A DNA stretch of 64,000 nt, taken from the NCBI GenBank assembly GCA_965153455.1, contig OZ234495.1, positions 12,520,875-12,584,874 of the forward strand, read 5' to 3'. The position numbers and the translations under genes are program-made. The notes under the pieces are model-generated. The model was not told the origin of the DNA. It searched no databases and worked only from the letters and a program-made list of their open reading frames with translations. The stretch is from Sphagnum compactum (taxonomy: Eukaryota; Bryophyta; Sphagnopsida; Sphagnales). Positions 15,283-28,112 of the stretch are shown piece after piece (the stretch's first letter is position 1; each line of letters starts with the position of its first letter).

Positions 15283-16332
15283 CTACTGAAGGGAAATGGT
15301 GCTTCCACCACCAGGTGGCTTCCTTATCCCACCAACAAGATCTCGCCCCGCAGGCTTGTCATCAGAGAAAATGTCACTGCCAGAAAGCTCCTTGAGCTTT
15401 GCCTGACTGAGATGGTGATGGAGATTCTTCTCTGATGCCAAAGCATTCTCATCACTGAAGATGTCATGTCCTGAAAGCTCCAGCTTCTTCTGATCATGCA
15501 ACTTACGAGCAGCTGAGTCACTTTCATCTTTTGGGCCAAAAGAGATTTGGGAATGCCCACCTGCAGGATTAGAGACTTTGACAGAAGTATGGACATTTCG
15601 AGCTGGGGGTTGTGCTTCTCCTCCTGGAGATCCTTTTGCTGCCTCTTCCCTCTTCAACTCCAGAGCTCGAGATGGTTTTGGTGGCTCTGGAGGAGGGGGA
15701 CCGAAAATATTGCTGCCAATCAGTTCTTTGGCTTTGGCATTCGATACAACCCGGCGTGCTGCAAGGTCATCAGTAGTCTCAACGGTTCCACTCAGCTCTT
15801 TCTGCTTGGCTACTTCTGGAACTGTGACTGGCTTCTTGGGTGATGCACATTCTTCTCCACCAAAGGAAATCTGGCTGACCCCACCAGCTGGCTGGTAGCA
15901 GCGAACACTGGTTCTGTCCACTGGTGCTGTACCCCCATTGCAGTCGCTATCAACCCCAGTGAAAATACCACTCCCGTACATCTCTCGTTTCTTCAAATCG
16001 GAACCAGGTCTCCTCTTGAGCAAAGCCTCGGCTTCTTCCGCTGACAGCTGTTCTCCAAAAGTTATATGGCTGATTCCCCCCGCCGGCTGCTGCATGCGGA
16101 TGGTGGGTCGTCCTACAGGACTATCGCATGCAGTAGTTTGATCAGCACCAGCAGCAGACTGAAAGGCATTGCTGTCGTTGGTAGCAGTATGACGACGCAC
16201 AGGAGTAGCAGGCGAACGAGTGAGGTCTGGACCCTCTGACCAGCTGAACAAGTCGAAAGTCGTCGGTCCTCCTGGTGGCGTTGCGCCCCTTCTGCTAGAC
16301 GAGACCCCGTTCTCAACAGACATTGTCACCAA
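15283..16332 (-). CDS. DUF4057 family protein with PGG-S and S-x-IF repeats
   Basis: A single uninterrupted 349-codon frame encodes a plant-specific DUF4057 protein; no biochemical role is established for the family to my knowledge. The N-terminus has TFDLFSWSE (25-33) and TPVRRH (43-48). Two short motifs then alternate. The first is P-[AP]-G-G-x-S-x-I-[ST]-[FL] at 83-92, 148-157, 256-265 and 339-348. The second is a G-S-x-IF or S-G-x-D-IF motif at 120-124, 206-210, 287-292 and 317-322. The rest is hydrophilic and low in hydrophobic core, suggesting a largely disordered protein with no signal peptide or membrane segment. The motif pair recalls animal Jupiter/HN1 proteins (PPGG-S and SNIFG), which bind microtubules; this link is inference. 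Met1 is taken as the start; Met4 is equally possible. No intron is needed here. Confidence 0.9.
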   Translation of the reverse strand: MVTMSVENGVSSSRRGATPPGGPTTFDLFSWSEGPDLTRSPATPVRRHTATNDSNAFQSAAGADQTTACDSPVGRPTIRMQQPAGGISHITFGEQLSAEEAEALLKRRPGSDLKKREMYGSGIFTGVDSDCNGGTAPVDRTSVRCYQPAGGVSQISFGGEECASPKKPVTVPEVAKQKELSGTVETTDDLAARRVVSNAKAKELIGSNIFGPPPPEPPKPSRALELKREEAAKGSPGGEAQPPARNVHTSVKVSNPAGGHSQISFGPKDESDSAARKLHDQKKLELSGHDIFSDENALASEKNLHHHLSQAKLKELSGSDIFSDDKPAGRDLVGGIRKPPGGGSTISLQ

Positions 16333-16593
16333 TACCCTGAAGCTGAAGCTGAAGACTACTCCCTTGTTTTGACCCTTCCTTTCCCCCTATGCTCTCTTGC
16401 TTGAAAGATGCGTTCCTTTCTTCGCAACACTTCACACCCACACCAAACCCGAACCACCGTATTGCCGTCACAAATGCATCAATGCTAACAACCACGCACG
16501 CCCGTCCGCCCGCGCACGCACCCGCCCACCCACTTGAAACAACAGCTGCACGACAAAAACAGAGCGCCACAATAATAAACTTCGAGTAAGTTC

Positions 16594-16733
16594 CAAAAAG
16601 ACCCGCTCTTTCTTTCGTCGCCGTTTCTTTTCCTTGATCAGCTTACACACACACACACACACACTCTCTCTCTCTCTCTCTCAAAAAGACCCGCGCTTTC
16701 TTTCGTCGCCTTTCTTTTTCTTGATCAGCTTAT

Positions 16734-16778
<45 letters not shown>

Positions 16779-16830
16779 AAGACCCGCTCTTTCTTTCGTC
16801 GCCTCGATCAGTTTATTCTCTCTCTCTCCC
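16594..16830 (-). repeat. Triplicated ~90-bp unit with CA/CT microsatellites in DUF4057 leader/promoter
   Basis: A unit containing CAAAAAGACCCGCTCTTTCT, then TTCGTCGCC, then TTGATCAGCTTA and a CT run, starts at 16594, 16682 and 16775. A decayed fourth start lies near 16844. The microsatellite following each unit differs: (AC)10(TC)9 at 16645-16682, (CT)19 at 16737-16774, and a short CT run at about 16817-16828. In gene orientation these read as GA repeats roughly 250-500 bp upstream of the start codon. Confidence 0.9.
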
Positions 16831-17049
16831 CCGACCTCCGAAACCAAAAAAAGACCCACAACAGCGAGCGACAAGTCCAAAAGAAAACGCAAAAGAGAGA
16901 CACAGAAAGAGAGAGAGAGCAGCGAAGGAACCAGAACAGAAGTCAAGAAGAAACGGCTATCGCCAGTTGCATTCGCAATAATCAGTCGGTTCCTGGCAGC
17001 AGCGCACACACACACCAGAAAACGGAAACAACTGCATCAAATGGGGCAC

Positions 17050-20000
17050 ACAAAATGATGAACCTCCAGTTAGTTGCTACCTCCAGTTATTAAGTAACTC
17101 ACACTAGGTTAGGTAATAACAAGCTAACTACACCCTGAAACCAAATGACGTTATTAGGGGACTTCCAAAACTGTGGCAGGTAGGTACCTACCTTCCTTTG
17201 GTGAGGTGAAGGCCTCCTTGACCCTCCCTAGAGGGCTGTCCAAAAATTGCTGCAGCCACCCACTTCCTTGTTCTAGATTGTTCCTTTTCAGGCACTCACT
17301 CTCATTATAGTGCAAGTTTTTGGGAACTTGAGCTCTCTTGTTAACTCACTTCCACCTGACACCACCTGACACTATAATAGTCTAATTTCAGAAAGTACGT
17401 TTTTCGTTGACTATAAGTTAACTAACACATTTGCTCTTCCAATTGACACCATTAACTATAATGCTCACATAGTTAGCAATGCCATCCATAGGCCTTCTCG
17501 TCTCACCAATTGAGGGTCCAGGTAAGCCCGCTCCTTTGTTTCAGCCCCAATAAGTTGCCTCTTTACCCTTCAAGCGTCCTAGTTTGGGTCTATTTCCATT
17601 AGGTTGTGATGATCAGAGTTACACCCAAAATGCTGTGATTGCAGCAGCCTAATAGAAAGCCATTGAAATGGAGCCTTGCTTCTCGCTGCATGGATAGGTA
17701 CTTTCTATTGGAGGGCTGCAATTGGGCTGGAAATATTCAAGTAATTAATGCTAAGATCAATTCATATCTAAAGTACTTTCTAGAGAACGTATAAGAACAC
17801 ATGTTCTCATAAAATAATGACATATGCAGTGTTATGGTAATTCATAATTTGATTTATAACTCGCAAAGCTTTGCATTTGGTCAATGCTTGACCTATAGAG
17901 GTATGAGGTGATTGTGACATAGTTAGATGGAACAAATGTAATGGAAAGTTGGTGTTGTGACATAATCTACAATTGCAAGAGTCTGTCTAATGAAAAGAGG
18001 CCATTAGGACATTTGGCCATTAGGTTGTTGTATTCACAAATGTTTTTGAAGTTTTTAACATTCATTATTAACTATAAATTTTCCACCCATTTGCAAGCCT
18101 CCCATGGAAAGTGCAGTCCATGTAGGAATAAATAAGGCCAACAAGGCCTTATTTCAATGTTTTTCCATTAGGCTGTTGTGATCACATTTACACTAAGGAT
18201 TATGATGGCCTAATGCAAAAGGACATTTACTACCTCAATGTCTTGTTTGGAAATAGACAATGGATTTAGGTGAAAGAGCGGATATGATAAGAAGAGTTCT
18301 CCACCCAACATTAAGATCATGCAAATTGTTACAAACATCATATTTTGCCTTTCAATCATGCTTTATTCTTAACCCTAAAAGTTAAAGCTAACTTTGCACC
18401 CTTTTTCTTTTATTTGTAAACTTAGAATTATTATCCAATGTTCATTTATGAATGAAAAATCAACCATTAGGTTCAAATTTTACAACATCAAGAAAATTTG
18501 GTATAAATTTCAGTCAAATTTCAATAACAAATGATGAGATCGTAAAGTTAGATTGAGTTTTTGTGAGAATGGTGAAATGTTGGATCCAAAGTTTCATCAT
18601 GCCAATAGTAAACTTTTAACATCACATAATGCATGAATTTTAATATGCCATTGACAATGACCAAATTAAATATTTTATAAAAAAATTCAAGTCAAAATGT
18701 GGTTCCTTAAATAAAAACGAACCCTTGCAATTTTCATAATGTGAATGTGAGAAATTTTGAAACAAGGAGTAACTTAAAAAGGAAGCCAAGTTGATCTTAG
18801 TGTTTGAATTTACTTATAAATTAGAATTAGCCCCTTGAAAATTCTAGAATGACCTAGAATTTTCATTAGTAGTTAAAAGCCCAATGCATGCACTTGTTTT
18901 TTTTCAAAACTTCACCCAAAAAACATGGAAATTCATCAATTCATAGAACATACACTGTGAAAGCTTTAACAACCACAGTATATATACATGCACACACTCC
19001 TACACACACACATACCAATATTATCAACACCCATTTTAAATTATGCAAAAAATCCATTAAATGTTATAAAACATTTGAAGGTGGACAAGTTGCATTGAAA
19101 TTGCCAATTATTAGAATTGATGTTACCTTTGCAAATGTCAAGATGAATAGTACATGTCAAATAATATGTTATAAAATATTAAAGTAAACTACATATTTGA
19201 ATTTTTTTTGTTGAGATATTTTCTATTGTATGCTTCCTTAAACTCATTTGTAACCCATGACAAAACCTCCCCCACCTCCATGAAAATGGAAATACCCCAT
19301 TGAGAGACAACATAACATTTGAATCATCCAACATTTATCAAATTTCAAATTATGAATTTTTTATTCCGTTTTTGTAAAATGGTTCAAAAGATTGATCATG
19401 TTCCTAACTATTTTTTTAAAATTTCAACATTATGAATTTCATGCAAATATTTGTTGCTTGAGTTGGAAGATGCCTTGCGTTTGCATTTAGAAATCTTGAA
19501 TGACTCAATTGTAACAATAATTGTAAATAAGAAACATAATTTTTATTTATTGAGAATGAGAAAATTTGATGGAGCTTTCAATATTATTTTGATTTGAAGA
19601 ATCAATTTTTTGAAATGCCAAAGTTTCATGCAAGGTTAGCATATGATTTTCGAAAAAAAAAAAACCCTAAAGGAGTTTGGGAAAAATAGAAGACTCATAA
19701 TATGTTGTTTCGTAAAAATCCTATGTAAAAAGGTTTGTAAATTATCTTTTAGTTCCTTTTATCCCTATTTTTTGACTTCATGTATTTATATTAAAATTTT
19801 ATTGGTGCAAAATATACCCTAAATCATTTTGTGAGCTTCATATGATTTTTGTATTTGTCCTCATATGATCATATTGTTAAAGTTCATTATTTTGTTCCTA
19901 TATCTTCCTTGCAGGGTTCTTTGTCCACATTGTTTTGAAGATCTTGGGTTTTTTTGCAAGTATTGTGTTTTTGATACATCAAAGTGTGAAAGGTGTGGAC

Positions 20001-23000
20001 CAAAAACACATATATACCTTGTTTTAGTGTTTGTTTTGCATGCAATTGCAGCATTTTTTGAGGGTTTTTTTCATTTCTTGAGGCATCATCAATGTTATAC
20101 TACATTTTTTGCATTTACCACGTCAATGCAGTAGGCCATGAGGACAACACCTTGTTCTATTATATAATCTTTGCAACTACTACCCGAATTCTACAATGCA
20201 TAACAATCTCCCTTAATGTCACAAATGTCCTTTAGCTTGAATGCATCATGTCACAAAATGAAAGGCATCATGAATCTAAAATTAAGATAGATTGATATGT
20301 GCAAGCAAAGTAGGTCTCCCATCATATTCAAGTCTCTAAACTTGCATAACCATTTTAAAATTCTAGGGATGATTACACATGTTGCCCTTGAAATGTATTG
20401 ATTTGTGATTTGTTTGCAAGCTAGTGTTGTTGAAATCCCAATAAATATTTTTTTTGTTGACTATGCATGACCTAGTAGATCAAGTGGTTGAAATCTTATA
20501 TTATTAGTTCTACATGGAAGTATTAATTTTGTTGAATCCATTTTTTTTTTATGAAAAAAAATTTGAACTTCCAAGGTGTTGCAAAGTTTTATGTTTGAAT
20601 ACTTCAAATTTATTAAAATTGTTACAATCTAAATGTTGGGAAGTGTGGAGGACCAACATACATTTTCAACATTTTCATTTATGAAGCCAAAGTTGTAGAA
20701 CCTTCATGTGGTGGTTGGCATGTATTCACAAACTTTCTTTTACCTTAAGAAATTCCCCTATGATGGAATTTATGATGATTAGCAACATGTGAAGCTTAGG
20801 AAAATAAATGTTACTATTGGTTTTTGGTTCATATTCCACTATCGATGATGACATATCAACTTAAAATTGAGTTAGGGACTTTAAAATTTAAAATTTTGAA
20901 TAATTCTTTCACAAAGATGATGTTTTGGTTACTTTGTGATTTTTGGTCTTTTATAATTTGTTGGTTTGCTCTCATCATGTTTTTTTTTTTGCTATTTGCT
21001 GTTATGTTATTATATAATTATGGATTTGGCAATACTCCTATTAAATTAACAAGACAATGGGCGACTGGGTTAGAAAATGAATTGTTCAAAAGGTAAACAT
21101 AAACTAAAAAGGGGACTTCCTCTATGAAAATGGTTCTACCTTCAATCTAAAATCAACAAAAAAAACTTTAAGGTTGGGAGTTATTAAAAACTATAAATTA
21201 AAAAACAACTCCCTTCTGGTCCTTAGAGAGTAGCTCCTCTAAACATAACCACCATTTCAACATGTTTATCCACTCTGTTGTAATACTACCTTTCACCAAA
21301 GTGCTTACAAATTGCTCTTACTGTCTTGTTGCATCTACTTTCTAGCAAGCTACCATATCCCAATGAACAAGTTCTAAAAATAAAACAAAAAATTAAACTA
21401 AATTAATACGAAAGCTACAATATTCTACATCAAAGTACAATGAATTACTATCATTCTAAAAGGAAAGTATAGCAAAGGGTAAATAAAATAATAAATAAAT
21501 AAAGCACATCAAGTCCCACAACTTTCACACACACCTTTTTTTTTCCATACAATATATCTTTCTTTCCTCCATTCCCCCATAAACTCCTCATACAAGAATG
21601 ATGAGAATTCATCTCCTAATCCCCTTATTTCATAAACCACACAAGGTGCACATTCCACCCACAAAAGTAAGCTCCTTATCCTAATCCTTTCACAAATCCC
21701 TCATGGTTGATTGGTAAACAAATGCCAATCACCCATTCCCATGGGCTAACTAACCTAATGGCGTCATTTTCAAAATAAGATAGAAGACCAGAAATATATC
21801 TACCACTAATAACTTCCTAATTACTATGAGGCACATATAACTAGCTAGTATGAGCAAATTTTCTACCTTTAAGAATAATAGTCCCTTATTATAATTTGTT
21901 ATTGTGCTTTAGTTCCAAGTCCCAATTTTATTATAATAGTTTGTTATTGTGGTTCAAAGTAATTTAGTCCGATATCATTGTGCTTGAACAATTCATGGAC
22001 CCTTATAATATGGACCTTTTGCTATAGTTTAATATCCACTAGATTTGATTGTTCATGTGTTTTAATCCTTTATAAGCTTGTTATATAATTTGTTCCATGT
22101 TGACTACTTTCAAAATGTCATTGGATTTATTTTTTTGGTTTTATGTTTCAATTTTCAATTTTCAATTCTTTATAAGTATTTGGATTTTGGAATGACATGA
22201 TGATTAGGTCATATGTTCAATCTTTGGTTCAAAATGTCACATGTTCCCAAGATGCAATGGTCATGTGTTATATGTTCCAAAGATGCATTGATCATATGTT
22301 CTTGAAATGTTGTGGTCATATGGGTCATATAATGTTCAATTTCTTGAATTTGCAGTGGTCACCAAACATATGTTCAATCAACATTGTATGTAGATAATGT
22401 CAACATACTTTAGATTTTTGTTATGAATTATTGTTACATTAAACATGGACCTTTCACAAATTGTTTCCAAAATTTTGTTGTGTGGCATATCAGTTTTTAA
22501 AATATTGAACTAGCCATACACCTCATGCTTCAATATGTGTAACATTGCCAAAAGTGCACCGATATTTTCTTAATCTTAGTAAATATGACACTAAATTTGT
22601 CATATTCCAAATTTTCCCAAAAAAATGTTAAGTGCAATACAACAACTTAATTAAGCCTATATCAATTTTAACATTAAAGAACAAGTGAAAGCATACTAGA
22701 GGTGAGCCACTTTACACAAAAACTGGTGACATATAACAAGTATGACAATGTATAATGTTTTTTTTCTTGGTGGCAATATTTTGAGAATCCTAAATTAAAG
22801 TAAAAAAATTTTGTAACTCGAAGTTCATTTAAAATCAAAATTAACTTTGATCCAACAATAATATTAAGAGGATTGGGTATGTTCAATGTAATTATGTACA
22901 CATAATATATGACATAGTGTTTTTATATCCATAAGGTGTCATATTTGTTATTAGGTGAAATACTCCATTAACAAGGGGGGGGGGGGTGAAAAAAAATAGG

Positions 23001-24958
23001 CCCACCTTAAGGATCTTCCCCTCTTTCATTTGGCATGTTTTATTTATTTAAATATTCAATAATAAAGTTTTTATTGTTTACCAACATTGAAAAATCATGT
23101 TTTTGACCAAAATGTTTAAACAAAAGTAATAGTTTTCAAAACAACTAGTGGATTGTTTTTTTTTATGTCATTTCAATTTCCTATAGTTTCATACAAAACT
23201 ATCACCTATGATTTCATTTTTGAAGTATATTTCTCATTTTTCAAACTTGATGATGGGTATTATTTTGGCTCAAATATATTCATCACATACAAAATCTTCA
23301 TATTTTGACAAATATTTAAAAGAATTGATTGAATCAAGTTCCAAAATTTTCAAATCTCCCCAAAGGTCACAATATTATCATCAGGTTTAGTATACACATT
23401 TTATCAAAATTTTGAAATATAAAAACTTATATTCCGTGACAACAATTTTGAAAACTCTAATGTGTTTTCACCTTAACAATGGGTCTCAATATGCTTCAAA
23501 TGAATATGAAAAGTTGAATTATTTGTATTCTACATTCATTGTTGTGAAACTAAATTTCATTTGAATGACCAATGAGTTATGAAACTAATATTGTTTGCCT
23601 TGTGCTTTTGTAAATTCACTATGAGGAATCATGTCCGTTAAAACCGCACTACCCTGCAACTAAAACTAAAAAAAACCCATATACAACTATTATGCAACTA
23701 TCCATTTAAAAATAAGGTGTATTAATAAATGAATTTCCACATCAAAAAATCAATTAATTGTATTATAGTTACAAGTGAATTGAAAATGGGTATTCTATAT
23801 GATAATTTATACACATCGTACATACATATGTAATCAACCATGTTTGACTTTTTAAAGAGTTGCATTGTAGTTGCATGTGGCAACTACTACTTTACAATTG
23901 TTGTAAATGTGTCATTAAAGCAACTATTATGTTGTAACTAGTGTATAATGTATATACATGCGATCATGCCATGTGTTCACATTTCCACCACCCATTATTG
24001 GATATATTTGCAAGTAATTTTTTATTATGATTCCCATTGATATAATTAGTATGACCATTAATATGTCATTACTAAAGTATTAATGTTCAATTATGTTATG
24101 ACTATAATACAACTACTTATAACTTAATAAGAATACGTATTCATTAGTTATTATATATTCTTCATATGTGCTTCATTTTGAGTGATTTAAGATGTTATGG
24201 GAGTGTTACTTCAAGCTCTAGAAATCATTTCTGAAATGCAAAGGAAAAGGAATAATAAATAATAATAAGAAAAGAAATAAACTTTCCAACTTACAAAATG
24301 CTTTTTTTTTCCCCTTTTTTGGGCCCTTCCTACTTCCAAACCTCATAACTTTCTTATTTATTATTCATTTTAAACAATTTAAACTGTTATAAGAACGCCC
24401 CCTAAAGTTTTACAAATCATTTTGGAACTTCGATAGTAATAGAACAACATAAAAGAAAATTTTTGGGTGTTCAGGAACCAGCCTTTATAACGTTTGATGG
24501 GTTTTTTTTTTTGAATTCTTGACCCCATTTACATTGTGGGCCATAAAATTTTCAATTTGATTCCATTTTTTATGATTTTTAGTGCACAATATGCACCAAT
24601 ATGGTGTTCAAGTTTTGTTTAGACACCCAAAAAATGAAGCCCTCCCCTTAGATCTAGCTTGCCCTAAGCGCTTAAGTGTGCGATCATTGGCCATTTTACC
24701 CTATAATTATAACTCAAAAATCAAAATAAAAAAAAACCAAAAGATTTAACCCACATGTTTTGTCTTTGAATCCCATGTTACAAATTATATGAAGAAGGCT
24801 TGTTTTCTTATGTTTTCACATTAAAATACATGTACCATTTTGGGATGATCTCAAAAAAGTTTAACCCGAATGCAAAACATAAAAGAAAAAATAGAATTTC
24901 ATGGCTATTTTTTAGTTCACTTAGTCTTATGTTTTCCTACCTATTTACCTACTTAGGT
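17050..24958. other. Long AT-rich, CpG-poor intergenic desert
   Basis: No frame longer than about 100 codons and no recognisable protein was found. Features seen: dispersed similar words (CCATTAGG(T/C)TGT..GTGATCA) near 17598, 18017 and 18166; a G12 tract at 22975-22986; and a frame at 19865-20134 with clustered Cys pairs (CPHC, CKYC, CERC) but no identifiable domain. The CpG-poor composition suggests old, methylated transposon remains. Confidence 0.5.
22975..22986 (+). repeat. Homopolymer G12 tract
   Basis: Twelve consecutive G bases lie in otherwise very AT-rich spacer, followed by TGAAAAAA. It is one of five long G runs on the plus strand in this window. Confidence 0.8.
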
Positions 24959-25184
24959 ACATTGTAATGCAAAATATATCTAGATGTTTATCATTTCAAT
25001 TTAAATAAAATTATTTTACAATTTTATTGCCATTAACAAAATTTATTTATCACTAAAATGCAACATACATAACATTGTAATGCAAAATATATCTAGATGT
25101 TTATCGTTTCAATTTAAATAAAATTAATTTACAATTGTAGTGTCATTAACGTTATTTATTTATCACTAAAATGCAACACACATA
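24959..25184 (+). repeat. Tandem duplication, two 113-bp copies
   Basis: The block ACATTGTAATGCAAAATATA starts at 24959 and again at 25072. It is followed in both by TCTAGATGTTTATC, TTTCAATTTAAATAAAATTA and ATTTATTTATCACTAAAATG. Few substitutions separate the copies, so the duplication is recent compared with the surrounding decay. Confidence 0.9.
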
Positions 25185-28112
25185 CCATTGATACAAACTG
25201 CACTTAGTTGCATTTGCATACAATGGTGGTTTTCAAAAGCAAACCTTAAAATCTAGAAAAGCCCATCAAAGCAAAGACCCCCCCTTCACTTAAGCCAACA
25301 TCTCTATCAATCTCAAACACAAATGGGGCCATGGATGGAGACCTAAGGGCCTAGGAACAAATGGAAGCAAATTTGGAGGTATGGTTGCATGAACAACTGG
25401 GCACAATGTAAACAAATATGAAGGTTTTAAAACTCAATCTTGCTTTTAAAATAAGGAATAAACAATTGAGGTGAAAAAGGAACACTTGAATTCCATGGAG
25501 GACATTGAACATTACCATCAAACTTTGATTGACATAAAAGAACAATATTGAAGAGGTGTTAAAGTGTTTACTAAAGTAACTCAACTAACATAAAAAAAAT
25601 ACCATATATTAACATGCATTTTGGGTGCATTTTGAATCTTGCAAATGGAGGTGAAATTAGTCCACATTCAAATAGAACATCATGATGACAAGATATCTTG
25701 ATCACACAATTTAACATCATGGCCAAGGATATTTAAAATGTTTTTGGATAACTTTCGAAAATGTAAAATATCAAAAGCACAAATTAGTTGACGCACCTTG
25801 AGTTGGACTAGAAATATGTCACCATCGCTTTAAAAAAAACGGGGGAAATCTTTTGGCCTTCACCTCAACCTTTCATTAAAAATGGGGATCAATGTGTTAT
25901 TTGTTAGAACTTGTATAGACCAAAAGGACCATGGCAGTTGGGCACTTGCCAATAGATATTGTACCATCCACGATGTTGAATAACACTAATGGTGATGAGG
26001 AGGAAATGTCTACAATGTAAGGCTTTGTTTGAATATCATCTATATGCACAATTTAACCTTCAAGTTACCATGCCAAAACATTGGGAATATAATCAATATG
26101 ACACGCCCAATCAACTTCAAGCATGGTGTGTAGACATGTGATGGAATGGCAAGTGGGCATGCCAATTATTGAATAGGAAGTCAATATACAACAAATTGCA
26201 GTTAGACAAATCCCATATTCAAAAGACATGCAATGCCTTATACTTACATCCATTGTTGTGAGTTGCAGATGGTGTTACCAAATATTCCAAGGGTGGTTTA
26301 ATCTAAAGATCAACAAGTTTGAATTTGGTACAATCCCATGGGTGTTGAGGTTGGGTAAATGCATAGTCTACATGATTTTTTGGAAGAAGTAACACATGAC
26401 CTTTTAGTTGAGGAGACTAATGAGTCCTAACACTTGAAGGATGAAGTGGCATTTGCACTCCTAACTAAGGTATTGCCACACACAATCACCATGGTTGATA
26501 TAAACAATCTTTTAGGTTGAATGTGACTTTGCATGGGGTGAACATTAGGCAACAAGTAGTAATAGAAGACCTTCTATGGGTATTCTACTACTACCTTCCC
26601 CAAATAATGTTTGAAGAGTTGTTTGAGATTGTTGCATTGGGTCAAAAGTGAGAAAGATTTAACATAGGTGTTAGGCACATAATATGTACATAACTTTTCC
26701 AAGATCCTTTTAGCAAAATTGTGTACATGTCATATTTATGAATGGTGCACAATGGGCAACCAAAAAGTTTTCCCAATTTGTTTAATGGTTGTGAAAACTT
26801 ATACACAATATTTCTTTTAATGATTATTTTCACATGCTTAAAACTTTCAAATGACATTGTGATTGGGGAAGTCATAATTGCACACAAAATACATTTTTAT
26901 GACATACATGTGTGCATATGTTCATGGTTGTATATGTTCAACACTTAATTTTTATTTAACTGAATATAAAATGAATAGTTCGAATATTTGGTGAAATTAT
27001 GATAAACACCAAATGGGGTCCAAAACCAAATGGCAGCAAATTTATTTACACAAAAACATTCAACCCAAAGATATGTGGACCTTCATGTGGATGAGAATAC
27101 CAACCAATTTGTGTGCATTGCCTGGTGGTTAACCCTTTTCAATAATGCAAGATTGCAACACCTTAGTGATTATAGATGTGGAAGCTTGACTAATTGCACA
27201 ATTGTTATTTTTGGTTTATGGTTCATGATAGTCATTGTCATTTGGTGCCTCTTCTTCATCATCACTAATGTTAGTGTTATTGTCATCATCATTGCATCAT
27301 TTCTCTGCCTTTGAAATGTATGTCTGATGCAAGGTCGTGATGATATTCTACCCCATTTGTTTTATCACAATTTTTTCGGTGGGACTCCATCCATCAATAT
27401 TCATGATGCCACCCATATGTGGTCAATCATGATCAGGTTCGTTTATGAAATCCATCATTGTTTTATCAACTGACCACTTTTTGAAAAAGTGACCCATTGT
27501 GCAAACAAATTGTGAATATGCAAAGGAAAATTATTCAAGGAAATGTGGCCAATTTAGAACCCACCCAAGACTAAAGATGTGTTTGACGTTGTAGGTATTT
27601 GGAGATTGGTGTACATGGTTAAAATTTGAGTCACACTATGTTGATTAAATTTCACGAATGGGCAAACATAAATGATTGGCTTGAGGTTCAATTATGTCAA
27701 TGATGGTATGTAGGCCCATTTGTCGATCCAATGTCATACTATCATGGCTTTGATTACAAGATTCGCAAGATTGATCGAAATGTCGACTTGCAAGTCTGGT
27801 GTTTCAATTAACGTGTATTGGGTTATCGAATGTGTAATGGTGATCCTTGGGCCCACTGTTAGGTCCCTTGTCATTAATGATATGTATTCATGTTATGTGG
27901 GGACTATAAGATAGTGGAACCTATTGATTGCAAGTATGTGATTTGATCATCAACCATTGGGGCATTTATAACCATGGTGGATGCATGGGGGGCTTCAACT
28001 AGTATTTGATGTTTGATACAAGTAATTGAAGTGGGAGTTTCACCTGCTACGAAATAACATTGGGTGGCATTGTGGCCCATTCACGTTTCTATATTCAATT
28101 GTCAAATTGTAA
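25185..28112. other. AT-rich intergenic sequence next to a degraded hAT element
   Basis: No gene is recognised. The interval flanks the C-terminal end of the hAT pseudogene and may include its lost 3' end or another old element. I could not define terminal repeats. Frames such as 27030-27314 show no known motif. Confidence 0.4.

Noticed and set aside
16725-17015. Minus frame with Arg-Glu repeats upstream of DUF4057
   Set aside because: It is a translation of the CT/GA microsatellite and adjacent leader; it is not joined to the DUF4057 frame.
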